Origin: Paramacrobiotus metropolitanus
Lineage: Eukaryota; Tardigrada; Eutardigrada; Parachela; Macrobiotidae
Assembly: GCF_019649055.1 (NCBI RefSeq)
Contig: NW_026570243.1
Coordinates: 248,001 to 312,000, forward strand
Direction: 5' to 3'
Length of the DNA stretch: 64,000 nt
The first letter of the stretch is position 1, and each line of letters opens with the position of its first letter. Below, piece by piece: positions 1-10,379 of this stretch. The position numbers were made by a program, and so were the translations under genes. The notes under the pieces are model-generated. The model ran no database searches. It saw only the letters and a program-made list of their open reading frames with translations, and was not told where the DNA came from.

Positions 1-4
1 AATT

Positions 5-3000
5 ATGAGGATCTCGGCCGAACGATTTGCGGCCGGACCGGCACTTAGTCGACCAGCCAGCCCGTCGGGCACAGAAACCGACAGCGACATCGAATGGTTC
101 GACATGCCGGATCCAACTCCAGTACCAGGGCTGACAGCCCCACCTGACCATTTGGTCGCGCCAGAACGACAGGTCCATCCTAGACCAACTTCGCTGGCGC
201 CGCCACCAGAAATCGAGGAACGGTTGGCACTCATTGGGAGGGCCGTCATCAGGCCATTCAGACCGGCTTACACGGATGACTTTCCCGTGTTAAACCAGCC
301 GGACAACGCCAATCGACCGGCCCCTCGAACCACTCAACCGGCCCCTCAAACCAATCAACCGCCCCAGCGTACTATACGCCAACAATGGGAAGAAGACCAG
401 GCAGCAGCGGACCAACGGTTGCGCGATGCTGACACCGGTCCTGTCATTATGACGGCACCTCAAATAGTGAGGCAAAGGCACCTGATCCGGGATGCCGAAG
501 ATGTTTATCGCCGTCTGTACGACAGAATAAGAGAACTTAATCCGCGTGACCCAGAAACGGTCAGGCTGACCCAACGGCAGCAAAGCTTATCCCAACGGGT
601 AGATTTGCTCAGGGAACTTACACCGAACAACACGATGCCTACCGGCGATTCGTTAGTTGTTGTCGACCACACCACGAGATGGATCCGTGAATTTATCGAG
701 GATTACTGGAAGGTCCAACGACCTGGCCCGTCAACGACGGCACGCCCCAGTGACTTCGATCCAGTAAACGAATGGCGACCATCATCAGTGCCGGCGCCAG
801 CACCTTTGGCCCTGACATACGAGCCGGTCGCCCCACCATCAGTTGGACAGCCAATTCCAACTGAGTTGGCCCAGGCCCTAACGGTGCCTGGCCCAACATC
901 AAGCCAACCAGTGGACGCTGCTATACCCGCCACAGCGGACAGCAGCAAAGAAGCCACACCGCAGGACGTCGAAATGGACGTGAGCCTGCCTGACAATACC
1001 CTCGAGCTTTCTTCGGAAAAGCCGACTGAACCAGAGTCGACACCAGTCCAACTGGCTGGTGCACCGACAAGTCCAATGGCTGTTGATGCGCCAACGGCGT
1101 CATCACAGCCCACACTGAAGCCAATCGAAGGCGACACATCAAGTGGCACGCTCATTGTCCGATCAACGGACAGGAAATCGACAGGAGGAAGGCCAGAACC
1201 AGCCACTCCTGCCACAACGAGCGGTCCACAGTCGCCCAGGTTCAAGAAGAAGAAGAGGACTCCTCCAGAAGCAGAAGAGCCTCCTTCACAACGGTCACTC
1301 CCACCTTGGAGAGGACCAAGAGAGAACCTGGAACTTACTCGTCCAACCAGGCCCACTCTACCAGCGTGGAGTGGCCCGCCAGCGGACTTAGACGTTCCTG
1401 GCCCTACCAGGCCCGGCCCGTCCATACTCAAACCGAAGAAGGCGGAACCACCGACTCTTACACTTCGTGGTCTGACGACCAAGAAGAAGAAGTCGCCGCC
1501 AAAGAACTTCCCTGGACAAGAACATGTGCTTTCACCACCGGAAGCACCAAAGATTCCTTCAGGAACAACTCAGCCATTGCGGGACGAACCTCCAACGAGG
1601 CATCGCATCCGATTGGCTCAAACAGAGTCATGGGATGACCCGCATAACCGGGCTGTCAGCGAGATCATAGAAGTTGATCTTCGCTTAAATTTGACTGAAG
1701 AGGACATGCGCCAGCGACTCCGCGCCGGCGACCCGGCATTAACGGACCACGAGATTGACCGCATCAACCGAGGCTGTCAGTTGTTGGTCCAGGAACGAAC
1801 AATCCTCATCAGAAAGCTGATGGCCATGCGGAGCAAAAGCCAGGCCCTTCGCCAACGCAAGCTGCCTAGCGAAATCATTGAGCATGCCATCTACATACGA
1901 GGTCCACACATTGACCCAAGAGCATGGACCGTTGAACCACGCCCAAAACCAGGCCAGCCAGTGGAAGACCAACTCCCACCGGAAGAGGCAGAAAGTGAGG
2001 ACGAACGTCCTCAGATGCCAGCGGCCTTTTGGGGCGTCATGTCCAGTGAAGAGTCGGAGAACGAATCAGACTTGGACGAAAATGTCCAAAGGGCGCTATA
2101 TGAGACCAGTCAGGTCCGGCCACCTTCAACAAAGGAATCGCCACGCCGTAGCCGATCTCCATCAAAAAGGACTTCTCCTGGACGCGCCACATCAACTCCG
2201 GCGCGAATGCCCAGCATGCCGGCCATCGAACCGGCGCCTGCCAGGTTCACACCGAGCCGGCCAGGCAAATCCCCAACAAAAGAGAGGATGGACACCACAC
2301 CTCCTCAGCAGCAAACCATGACCATTACTGTGGAACGAATCGCAGCACCTACGGTGTCTGCAGGTTCATCACTTGAGCCAGTAACGGTCACGGTTAGAAC
2401 CCCTGCACCAGTAGCCGCAGAATCGGCCAGCCTGACGGTACAGACAACTTCTGCTGTCACGGAACAAGAAACGGAAGCCGACTCGGCTCTGATGCCCATG
2501 AGCGCTCTCACTCCTACGGAGCAGAGACAATTATATGCCCATGCAGACAGCAATGAGCGACGGCGATACCGATTCCTGCTCGCAAAGAGACAGGAGGCGA
2601 AAGAGCAGAATAACATGGAGGAATTCGACATGTTGTCCGAGATGCTCGCGCCATTAGTTTACCGAATGGTACAAGATTATCGGACCCGCCGCAACCAAAA
2701 GGCCTTTCCCCCACCGGGGCAAGACCCAATGATGACTGAAGCCTTGCTGTCAAGCGCTCCACTAATCGTGGTACCGCCAAGGACGCAAGCACCTCAAGTT
2801 TCAGAACCGATGGACACTTCTCCGTCCGGACCTGTGGCTGTACAGCCACAGCCAGAAACGGCCCAACAGGAGGAGCCATTAAAGGCCACTTCGTCGACGC
2901 AAGAATCGACAGGCCAAAGTCAGTCCGGAACAGGGCCAACGGCCGCTGCCGCGATAACACTGACGGACATGCCTGCCAGCATCGACGATATACCTTTTGG

Positions 3001-5608
3001 CCGTCCAGTAACATTTCCCACAACGGGGACACTGGAAAACTTCGCACTTGGCATAGGCGTGATTCACTCAGCTAACTCCCAACGGAGTAAGCAGCCGAGG
3101 AAAGCCAAGAACCCAGAGAGGGCCAAACCACCCTCTCGTCCAACTTCTCCGAGGGCCAAACCAGCCACTCGACCAAATTCCCCTCAACCGAGCGGAAGTC
3201 AGGCGGCCACACCCCGGCCAACGGCTAATCCAGAGGCCGAAAGGAACCGCCAAAGGAAACAAGCGGCCAAAGATAAGAAAAAACAGGCCAAGATCGCCCA
3301 GCTTGAGAAACGGCTGTCAGGCGATGAAGATGTCCAAGTCCTATCGGACAGTCCAGATAAACCAGCGGAGCCCACACCAAATCGCTCACGGCGGGACGAG
3401 GAGCATGAACCACACTCCCGGGCAGAACCAGCCTCAGAAGAAGTGATGCTCCCCTCGCCCTGGGATGATGAGGACGAGCTACCACAACCTGGACCGGAAG
3501 CCACACATATAGAGATCCCAGCGGATCACTATATACGATTAACCGTGGCAGCCGCCAGGGCCATGAGGCGCGCAACAGGACGAGACATGTACCAATGCCT
3601 CGTCTGCGTCCTCAGATCTCGTCTGAAATATACAGAAGAGTATCAAGGCCTACCGCCGGCGGACCGTGTACTAACGGCACCCTTTATGCGGCGGATGGTA
3701 TCCCGCATTCTGGACATGGGACTTCTGGCCCGCACACATCGTGATTGGACCAGCCTGATGGAATTGCACGTGCCCCATCGGCCAGCAGGACTTTCCCGTA
3801 GCAGGGACCTTCCTTTCCATCAGATATGCAGGACTTTTGCTTACCTGCACAATCCAAGAGGTTCCAACCTGACCGACATTGCCAGGACACTTAATGCTCT
3901 CTACTACTATGGAGAGGAGAACCTGGACAAACTCACCACCAGCCTGGCTGATGAGCTAATTGCTCTGGTCAGGGAAGGAACTTTGGAAACGACCAATGCA
4001 CACCGGGCGGAGCCAATTCGCTTCACCATTCCGGGATTCATCCCACAGAAGACCCAACGGTCTCTGTACGTGTCACATGACGTTGACACAAAATGGGACC
4101 CGGACCGAAAGAAAGCGGTTGGACCGCCAAAGGACAAGCTGACCGGCAGAGCCAGGCAGGCTTACTTGATATCCCAAGAGGCCAAACTGCCCGGTCCGAA
4201 GAACTTGCCGACTGAAAAGCCCCCTCGACCATCGGTCACTAGGAGAGAAAGGGCAGCACGGCAAGAAGCTGAAGAAGAGAGGCGCGAGGCCGGAATCCGG
4301 TCCGTGCCCAGGGACACTGTGTCACTGCCAAACGCAGCTGGCCAGTCCAGACCTCCCTCACCAGCCCCATCAGCTACATCCATAAAGAGTCGAAAGTCTA
4401 CAGCCAAAAAGGCTACGGCCACGAAGGCTAGGACTTCTGGCGGGGACAAAGGATACCCGCCACTGGGGCAAGATGTATCGGACTCTGAGGACTCTAACCA
4501 TGAGGACTCGGAGTTGGAAGAAGAAGAAGAGCCGGACCAGGACCAAACCATGGAGTCCCAAAGGTCCGACTCAGATGACGATGATGACCAGAGCCCTGGC
4601 AAACTGACCATGGACGTCCCACCGGACCATGATATGGAAATCTCACCCGGTGATGAAAACCTGCCACCCAACGGTGACCAGGACATGGAGGACCAGGGCG
4701 GCGCAGAAGGCACCGGTCAAGACCAAAGAGGCGCAGACAGCGCCGATCGGGAAAGTCAGGCCAGCGTGGAAGACGCTGAGCCAAGTGGCAGCGGTGCACA
4801 GCCCTACCGGGACAGAGTGCGAGACTCCACCTCACCAGAATCAAACGACGGTGAGATCCATTGGACTTTACCCGACCCATGCCCGGCCAAACCGCGCATC
4901 GATTACGTGCCGCCACCGAGAACCTTGGTGGCGAGGAAATGGCCCGGCGGAGATCCTTCGAAGAAGCCGAAGATCTCCAATACGGACGAGACGTGGGCGT
5001 ATATCAAGGCGGCCTTGAAGGCGTTGTCCCAAACGGGTACAACCCTTGCTACAGGAGGCTTGGCCTTCCAACTCATCCAGAAATGGAATGGCCCACCAGT
5101 TTCAAAGTCCAAAGTGATGAAAAACATCCAAATGGCCTACGAACAAGGAGCCATTCTCCGGACCCATCTGCCCAACATGCAGATGTTTTACACGTTCCCA
5201 CCGGAAAGACGTGACAATGCGCCTCAAGGCTACTGGGAATGGCGAAATGCTATCTTGGCGGTATTAACCACCACGCAACACCCCTTGGGCCTGACGAGAG
5301 GCGAAATGGCTAACCAACTCCTTGGACGATACAACGTCCAGATCTCGACGTACGATCCCCAGCTGAGTGACGGGAATGAATATCCCCCTAGCCGCCCCAA
5401 CGGGTTGTACTATCTCAGCGAGGACGTGCGATACATCGTTAAGAAGATGCTACGCGAAGGCTGGCTAGAGCAGACCGTTAATGAGCCAGAGGCGCAGCAA
5501 CGGTACCGGATGAAAAATAACCCACCGGACCGATATGGCCCTCGTCCCACCGAACCCGCCACCTTGGCCTCAACCAAGTCCAAGAAGAAACGGCGTGTCC
5601 ATCAGTGA
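5..5608 (+). CDS. ORF1: 1,867-aa Pro/Ser/Thr-rich protein with winged-helix-like segments, unknown
   Basis: I do not recognise this protein. It may be longer, because the frame is open to the window edge. Residues 1-1,160 are mostly low-complexity and rich in Pro, Ser, Thr and Lys, with a near-repeat around residues 440-485 (PPWRGP / PAWSGP). Residues about 1,165-1,370 and 1,652-1,845 are ordered and Trp/Leu/Tyr-rich, with alternating helices that resemble winged-helix DNA-binding folds (for example WAYIKAALKALSQTG and YWEWRNAILAVL). A strongly acidic stretch (Asp/Glu runs) lies near residues 1,495-1,545, and the C-terminus ends in a basic KSKKKRRVHQ that looks like a nuclear localisation signal. 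The frame is unbroken over 5.6 kb, so it has been under recent selection. A second ORF and an LTR-like end follow, so a mobile-element protein is the best guess. No reverse transcriptase, integrase or transposase motif is visible. Confidence 0.75.
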   Translation: MRISAERFAAGPALSRPASPSGTETDSDIEWFDMPDPTPVPGLTAPPDHLVAPERQVHPRPTSLAPPPEIEERLALIGRAVIRPFRPAYTDDFPVLNQPDNANRPAPRTTQPAPQTNQPPQRTIRQQWEEDQAAADQRLRDADTGPVIMTAPQIVRQRHLIRDAEDVYRRLYDRIRELNPRDPETVRLTQRQQSLSQRVDLLRELTPNNTMPTGDSLVVVDHTTRWIREFIEDYWKVQRPGPSTTARPSDFDPVNEWRPSSVPAPAPLALTYEPVAPPSVGQPIPTELAQALTVPGPTSSQPVDAAIPATADSSKEATPQDVEMDVSLPDNTLELSSEKPTEPESTPVQLAGAPTSPMAVDAPTASSQPTLKPIEGDTSSGTLIVRSTDRKSTGGRPEPATPATTSGPQSPRFKKKKRTPPEAEEPPSQRSLPPWRGPRENLELTRPTRPTLPAWSGPPADLDVPGPTRPGPSILKPKKAEPPTLTLRGLTTKKKKSPPKNFPGQEHVLSPPEAPKIPSGTTQPLRDEPPTRHRIRLAQTESWDDPHNRAVSEIIEVDLRLNLTEEDMRQRLRAGDPALTDHEIDRINRGCQLLVQERTILIRKLMAMRSKSQALRQRKLPSEIIEHAIYIRGPHIDPRAWTVEPRPKPGQPVEDQLPPEEAESEDERPQMPAAFWGVMSSEESENESDLDENVQRALYETSQVRPPSTKESPRRSRSPSKRTSPGRATSTPARMPSMPAIEPAPARFTPSRPGKSPTKERMDTTPPQQQTMTITVERIAAPTVSAGSSLEPVTVTVRTPAPVAAESASLTVQTTSAVTEQETEADSALMPMSALTPTEQRQLYAHADSNERRRYRFLLAKRQEAKEQNNMEEFDMLSEMLAPLVYRMVQDYRTRRNQKAFPPPGQDPMMTEALLSSAPLIVVPPRTQAPQVSEPMDTSPSGPVAVQPQPETAQQEEPLKATSSTQESTGQSQSGTGPTAAAAITLTDMPASIDDIPFGRPVTFPTTGTLENFALGIGVIHSANSQRSKQPRKAKNPERAKPPSRPTSPRAKPATRPNSPQPSGSQAATPRPTANPEAERNRQRKQAAKDKKKQAKIAQLEKRLSGDEDVQVLSDSPDKPAEPTPNRSRRDEEHEPHSRAEPASEEVMLPSPWDDEDELPQPGPEATHIEIPADHYIRLTVAAARAMRRATGRDMYQCLVCVLRSRLKYTEEYQGLPPADRVLTAPFMRRMVSRILDMGLLARTHRDWTSLMELHVPHRPAGLSRSRDLPFHQICRTFAYLHNPRGSNLTDIARTLNALYYYGEENLDKLTTSLADELIALVREGTLETTNAHRAEPIRFTIPGFIPQKTQRSLYVSHDVDTKWDPDRKKAVGPPKDKLTGRARQAYLISQEAKLPGPKNLPTEKPPRPSVTRRERAARQEAEEERREAGIRSVPRDTVSLPNAAGQSRPPSPAPSATSIKSRKSTAKKATATKARTSGGDKGYPPLGQDVSDSEDSNHEDSELEEEEEPDQDQTMESQRSDSDDDDDQSPGKLTMDVPPDHDMEISPGDENLPPNGDQDMEDQGGAEGTGQDQRGADSADRESQASVEDAEPSGSGAQPYRDRVRDSTSPESNDGEIHWTLPDPCPAKPRIDYVPPPRTLVARKWPGGDPSKKPKISNTDETWAYIKAALKALSQTGTTLATGGLAFQLIQKWNGPPVSKSKVMKNIQMAYEQGAILRTHLPNMQMFYTFPPERRDNAPQGYWEWRNAILAVLTTTQHPLGLTRGEMANQLLGRYNVQISTYDPQLSDGNEYPPSRPNGLYYLSEDVRYIVKKMLREGWLEQTVNEPEAQQRYRMKNNPPDRYGPRPTEPATLASTKSKKKRRVHQ

Positions 5609-5795
5609 CCTAGGCATACACTTTGCATAGGGTCTAGGGTGTGATCCCGATATAATTCACCGGGCAAGAAAAGCCTAGTTAACAAATCACGTGTAAAATT
5701 ATAGGGACGTAAACCATAGGGCGTAATTATCATAGGAACCAGCCATAAGCGGACTTAACCCCATTCTGCAAGTTTCATTTCTGTTACCACAGAGA
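5609..5795 (+). promoter_or_regulatory. Spacer with splice-acceptor-like site before ORF2
   Basis: These 187 bases separate ORF1 and ORF2. They end in a pyrimidine-rich run and CAG (ctgttaccacag), three bases before the ORF2 ATG at 5,796. This is what a 3' splice site for a subgenomic mRNA would look like, so ORF2 could be expressed from a spliced transcript. This is inference from one motif. Confidence 0.3.
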
Positions 5796-7752
5796 ATGGG
5801 ACTTACACCGCAGCAGAAGTATGAACCGCGATGCTCGGACTGCAGACGCAACAGCGGTGATAATTTGACATATCCTCACCGCCGGGACAATTCCTCACGG
5901 GAGTTGTTCCCCTGCGCATACCACCTGCGACCGGGCTTCCGCGACGAGAATGACCGAGCCTACTGCTTCTACTTAGAAGTGGTGAGAGGCAACTTTGATG
6001 CGTACTGCCATATGACCAGCCGCGACGGAAGCCATCTGTTCCCCCTACTGAGGGACCATGAGCAGATAGAGATCTACGATCTCTATATGCAACGCAGTGG
6101 CGCCCGACAACCTGGCTGGAGCAGTACCGGAACTCCGATTCCTCCACTCAGCCAATCGGCCAGAGACAAAAAGGAGGAACGTGACCGGGAACGTCGAGCT
6201 CGTCACACGGGCTCTGACCAGTCCTCAGGGCGTGGTCCAACGGCCGCCCCGAGTAATTACGCACACCAGCCACAGCGGCCATCATCAGGCTCTCGATCCC
6301 ACGGATACGAGTTGCCTATACCTATGGAATATAACCAGATCCTCGAAAATATCAACAAAGCCATGGTTGACCAGGTGGCCAAACAGCTGATGGAAGGTGG
6401 ATTGCTGGACGCCTTGAAAGGCCAATATCAACCGGCGCGTACTGAGCAGCGCGCGCCGCTGGAACCGCTACCGCGGAACCCAGATGACTTACGTCACCAG
6501 ATCCAGAGCCGCAACCAGGGCCAAACTGGCCGCCAAAGTCGTAGCCAGCCCGAGGAGCGCCGAACGCGCACGTCACCCGGAAAACGGAGCGAGGCGGAGT
6601 CCAGCCTGGTTGTCGCTCAGACCACCAAGCGATCAGAACGAAATGTCAGCTCGGTGGCCCATAACATCAGCATCCAAATCCCAATGGAGACAGAGTCCGC
6701 ACCGCCGTCATCGGACCCACCGGCCCGACAAGACGCAAGCGTCAGTGCCACGGACTTTGATCCCTATAAATATGCCGAGGACCAAGGCATCAATATCCGA
6801 CCACTTCCCCACCGGGAGGTGACGGATTACATTATGAGAGCCATCCCATACCCTAGGGACAGATGGGCTCAAGTGGATGCCATGGTCCAGAACTTGCAAA
6901 CCTTCGTCACCCGGTCCGGACTCGAAATGGAAATGCAGAAAAAGGAGTGGCCCCGTGACTTTAGCATGTAGGAACACACTGAAAACCGTGAGGGCTACCC
7001 CATGGTCCGTGATAATGCTCTATCGAGCATTACGGACGTAAACTTACTCGGACAGCCCATCACCAGACCGGACTGGAATGACTTGTGCCAACTGCACATT
7101 AAGGACGACCAACTTGATGTCGTCAAATACCTGGCTCAGTTTGTCCTACCGGACGCAAACGCCAGTTTTATCATCGCAGCTTGCAGAGCCGCCATAGACA
7201 TCCCGTGCAAACCGGCCGACCATCGGGATGACCCAGAGAAACAAACCTATTCCTATAACGGCACGATGATACGCATCTTTGCCGCCAGACTTGGACACCT
7301 ACGGTGCCACTGGGAGCTTGAAGTTGCCTACCGGCAGGGGAAAATCATTCCTCGATTACTGACCCAAGTGGCCCTCCTCGGAAACCAACCATGAGATCGA
7401 AGCGGGAGTCAAAATCCAGAGCGCCCTGAACGTTTACAGGAGCCGCGCCAAAGATTACCGCTATCGACAGCCAACGGACTTCGATGACGGTGCGGAAGCG
7501 TTCGTTAACCGAACGTCAACACGGAAACTTCCAACGAAGTTTCGCACTCAGCGATCCTCAACAGGATCGTCCGCACATGTCCAGACTCAGGCCCAGCACC
7601 CGGGCCAAGAAGTCCAGCCGACCAGCGCCTCCAGCCAACCACGGGACAACCAGACCGAACAGGAGTTGGCGGACATGGAGGAAAGCGTCGTTGACCCGCT
7701 CAACCCTGGGCCAGGCGACGGCGACCAAGCCGGAAAGGGAGGGCAGGAATAG
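5796..7752 (+). CDS. ORF2: unknown protein interrupted by one in-frame UAG and one +1 frameshift
   Basis: The first segment (5,796-6,971, 391 aa) begins with a Cys/His-rich region (CSDC near residue 14, CAYH near residue 47) that could bind zinc. A Gln/Arg/Pro-rich linker follows, then an ordered segment ending before TAG at 6,969. The same frame continues open to a TGA at 7,392, giving a helical segment with VVKYLAQFVLP and FAARLGHLRCHWELEV. Near 7,365-7,390 the open frame shifts by +1 and runs on to TAG at 7,750 through an acidic Gln-rich tail. The three pieces read as one gene of roughly 650 codons. The UAG could be a readthrough stop as in some retroelements, or a simple nonsense mutation. 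I find no family match. It lies 187 bases after ORF1 in another frame. Confidence 0.55.
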
Positions 7753-9480
7753 GCTAACGGCCATTCCTGCATGTCGGCCCTAGAAGTGGACCGGCATCGG
7801 CTGGATCGGACTTGAACACCATAATGGGTGCAATCTAACGGTTGTTACCCTCGCTCAACAGACGTGGCTTACGGCCATGTATCGTCAACCCCACCGGACC
7901 TAAATCCCTGGATCTTAACCGGATTCCCCGGATTGGCTCTGGCTTAGCGGCTGGGACCATGAATTTGGCTCGGCCATCCCAGACCATCCGACGGAGTCCA
8001 CCGGACCGAACTTGGCGCGAGCTAAGTTCCCCGGCATGGAAAGGATCCAGCGCCCACAAGGCGGCGACGGCCCGCATAGAAGTTGCGGCAAGCCGTGGAT
8101 CAGCCTGGCCTGCATAAAAGTTGCGACAAGCCAAGGCCAAGTCCTGGCCCATAGAAGTTGGACCAGGCCCGCTGTGTGTCCAACGGACCATATGCGGCTC
8201 ACGAGTCTAGTTGCCATACCAGGCATTGGGACAAGTGAGTTTGGGAGCCACATAGAAGTTGTGGTATACCCTTTTGCATGCCACGTCCAACATCCTCACC
8301 ATGGACCGCCCAGAGGCTCATCCAAAAGATGCACCGCCCCGAGGCCAAACGAGGATGTTCCTAGTCAGAAGACCAACTCCTTTGTGGTAAACGCCTACCG
8401 GCGCCCACAACTTAATTTTTTTTTTTGGAGTTTGGCCCGGCCAATCTGATGTTTTCGTCAGAAGCCACTTAATTTTGTTATGGCCACGGTCTCAGGGAAA
8501 TCGCCTATCTGACATGGCAACCCATCGGACATGGTAGCCAACTCATGGCCCACGGCCAGCGAGGCGGACCAGACTTAACCAGTCTGCAACTTTGGACCGT
8601 CGAAAAAACGACTAAGTCCTTTTGGCCCGCCATACACTTTGGACCGTCGAAAAAGCGACTAAGTCCTTTTGGCCCGCCATACACCTTGGACCGTCGAAAA
8701 AACGACTAAGTCCTTTTGGCCCGCCATACACCTTGGACCGTCGAAAAAACGACTAAGTCCTTTTGGCCCGCCATACACCTTGGACCGTCGAAAAATCGAC
8801 TAAGTCTTTTGGCCCGTCCAACGACGTGGCCCACCAAAAATTGACTAAGTCTTTTGGCCCGTCCAATGACGTGGCCCACTGGAAATTTTCTAAGTTTTTT
8901 GGCCCGTCTAACGACGTGGCTTATCAAAAAACGACTAAGTCCACATCCGAGGGCCAAACCGGGCCATACAGTCCCACAACAGCCGGAGGCGAGCCAAATC
9001 ACAATGGAACCTCGTATCCCGGCCCAGAGCGTGTCAGAGACCGAGTTTGGACCGCCCCAACGGGTTTGGTCCATCACACTACCTTGGTCCTGGGACTTAG
9101 AAAATTTTTCCATTGTGGCCCTCCTGGACTTAGAAGATTTTTGGCCCGAGGCGCATGACCAAACCGGCATGCAAGGCCAACACCGGTCCAAGTTAGAGAC
9201 CCACATGAGCCATCCAAACGGAATTGGTCCAAGCATACCATTTTGGTCATAGGAGCACCTCTCCTGTCCAGAGACATCACTCTGGCCCTGCATGGACCGC
9301 CCAACCGGGCCCGGTCCACCATAATCAGGAAGGGGACAACCTGTCCTTGCGCATGCAACCGTGCCTTCCATACACCGCACCGCTGGATTTACTTCACTGG
9401 ACCCCTGTGGACATCTCTGGGAACCGTCGCCCCGGATTCACAGGACCAGACATATCCTACCGGATAAAGCGGACCGTTGA
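7753..9480 (+). repeat. Repeat-rich 3' non-coding block of the left element
   Basis: No convincing gene is present. The block is rich in GGACC and TTTGGCCCG words. Around 8,070-8,260 the phrase ATAGAAGTTG or ATAAAAGTTG recurs four times. A clear tandem array occupies 8,594-8,945 (listed separately), and looser copies of CTTAGAA(A)ATTTTT next to GGCCC follow near 9,100-9,150. Short open frames here are by-products of the biased composition. Confidence 0.6.
8594..8945 (+). repeat. 47-bp tandem repeat, about 5 copies, grading into 3 copies of a ~45-bp variant
   Basis: The word GGACCGTCGAAAAA starts at 8,594, 8,641, 8,688, 8,735 and 8,782, exactly 47 bases apart. Each unit contains a small dyad (CGTCGAAAAAACGACT) followed by AAGTCCTTTTGGCCCGCC. 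From about 8,812 the unit changes to a variant of about 45 bases with CGTCCAACGACGTGGCCCA. The near-identity of the first units points to recent expansion. Confidence 0.85.
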
Positions 9481-9508
9481 TTAGGACCCCGTGGACAAAA
9501 GCGGCCCT

Positions 9509-10376
9509 GTGGTATACCTAGTCGGAATAAGCCTTTGTTTGTCTAGTTTTTTAACCACACCTGGTTTTTCTAGACTTATTAACCAAAGAAATTGATGTTT
9601 TTATCTAGCCATTTAACCAAAGGAATTGGCTTTGGGATCTTTAACTATGATCTTACTTTCTTTAATTCTCACCGGAATTGTGATCTTTTTTATTTCGATG
9701 TTTAACCCACGAGCCTTATAAACTTTATTTTTTTACTTGTTCGACCAACCAAGCCTTCAAACCCCACTGGAACCCCCAGCAACCAGAGTGCACTCCAGAT
9801 TTCGGCCGTTCGGTGCACTGCACCGCGGGTCTGGAGGAAGCGACCCTACCGGGTTTAGAGACAAAGTGGCATCCGGCCCTACCGGGTATCGGATCCTGGC
9901 ACCCTACCGGGTTGGCCAGGGGCAGAGTCGGAAGGTGCTCGCAGGAGCTCCCACTCCCGCCCAGAGGCATGTCAGAGACCGCTCACTCGAGGCGGTAGAC
10001 ACCTCTTGTGGCTTTGCTCTGTCGCCCGCCCGCACATGGCTACTCCATTCGTGCCGCGCTATTCCGCTGCTTACTCAGCGTATACTTTGTCTACGCTGAC
10101 CAATCAGCGCACTCTTGGGGGTGGAGCCCTGCGCCTACGGGCGATTCCATGCTTTGCAGCATCAGCTGTTGCATACCCGCAGCACGCGGAATCATTATCA
10201 CGATTCCTAGCTAGCGCACTGCAGGCACTTTTTCCAGCTTTTCCCGCATTGGGTTTTCTGTTGGTTTTTGGGTGTTGTTGCTTTATTGTTATCACAATAA
10301 AGGCTATATTTGCCCCATTTCTTTCTGCTTCTGTGTCTGATCTGACAATTGGTAAAATAAAATTAGTAATCCAGTA
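9509..10376 (+). mobile_element. LTR-like 3' end of the left element (putative)
   Basis: The block following the repeats has the layout of a retroelement LTR. A TATA box (TATAAA, 9,717-9,722) comes first. GC-rich sequence follows, with three copies of CCCTACCGGG between about 9,843 and 9,912, and then AATAAA at 10,296-10,301 followed by a T-rich stretch. The composition changes to AT-rich single-copy sequence at about 10,380. The mate LTR would lie outside the window, so neither its edges nor the LTR identity can be proven here. Confidence 0.35.
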
Positions 10377-10379
10377 AAG

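Noticed and set aside
703-4916. Several antisense and alternate-frame ORFs of 100-260 codons within ORF1
   Set aside because: They are shadows of the GC-rich, Pro/Ser-biased ORF1. They lack domains, and their composition mirrors ORF1 codons.
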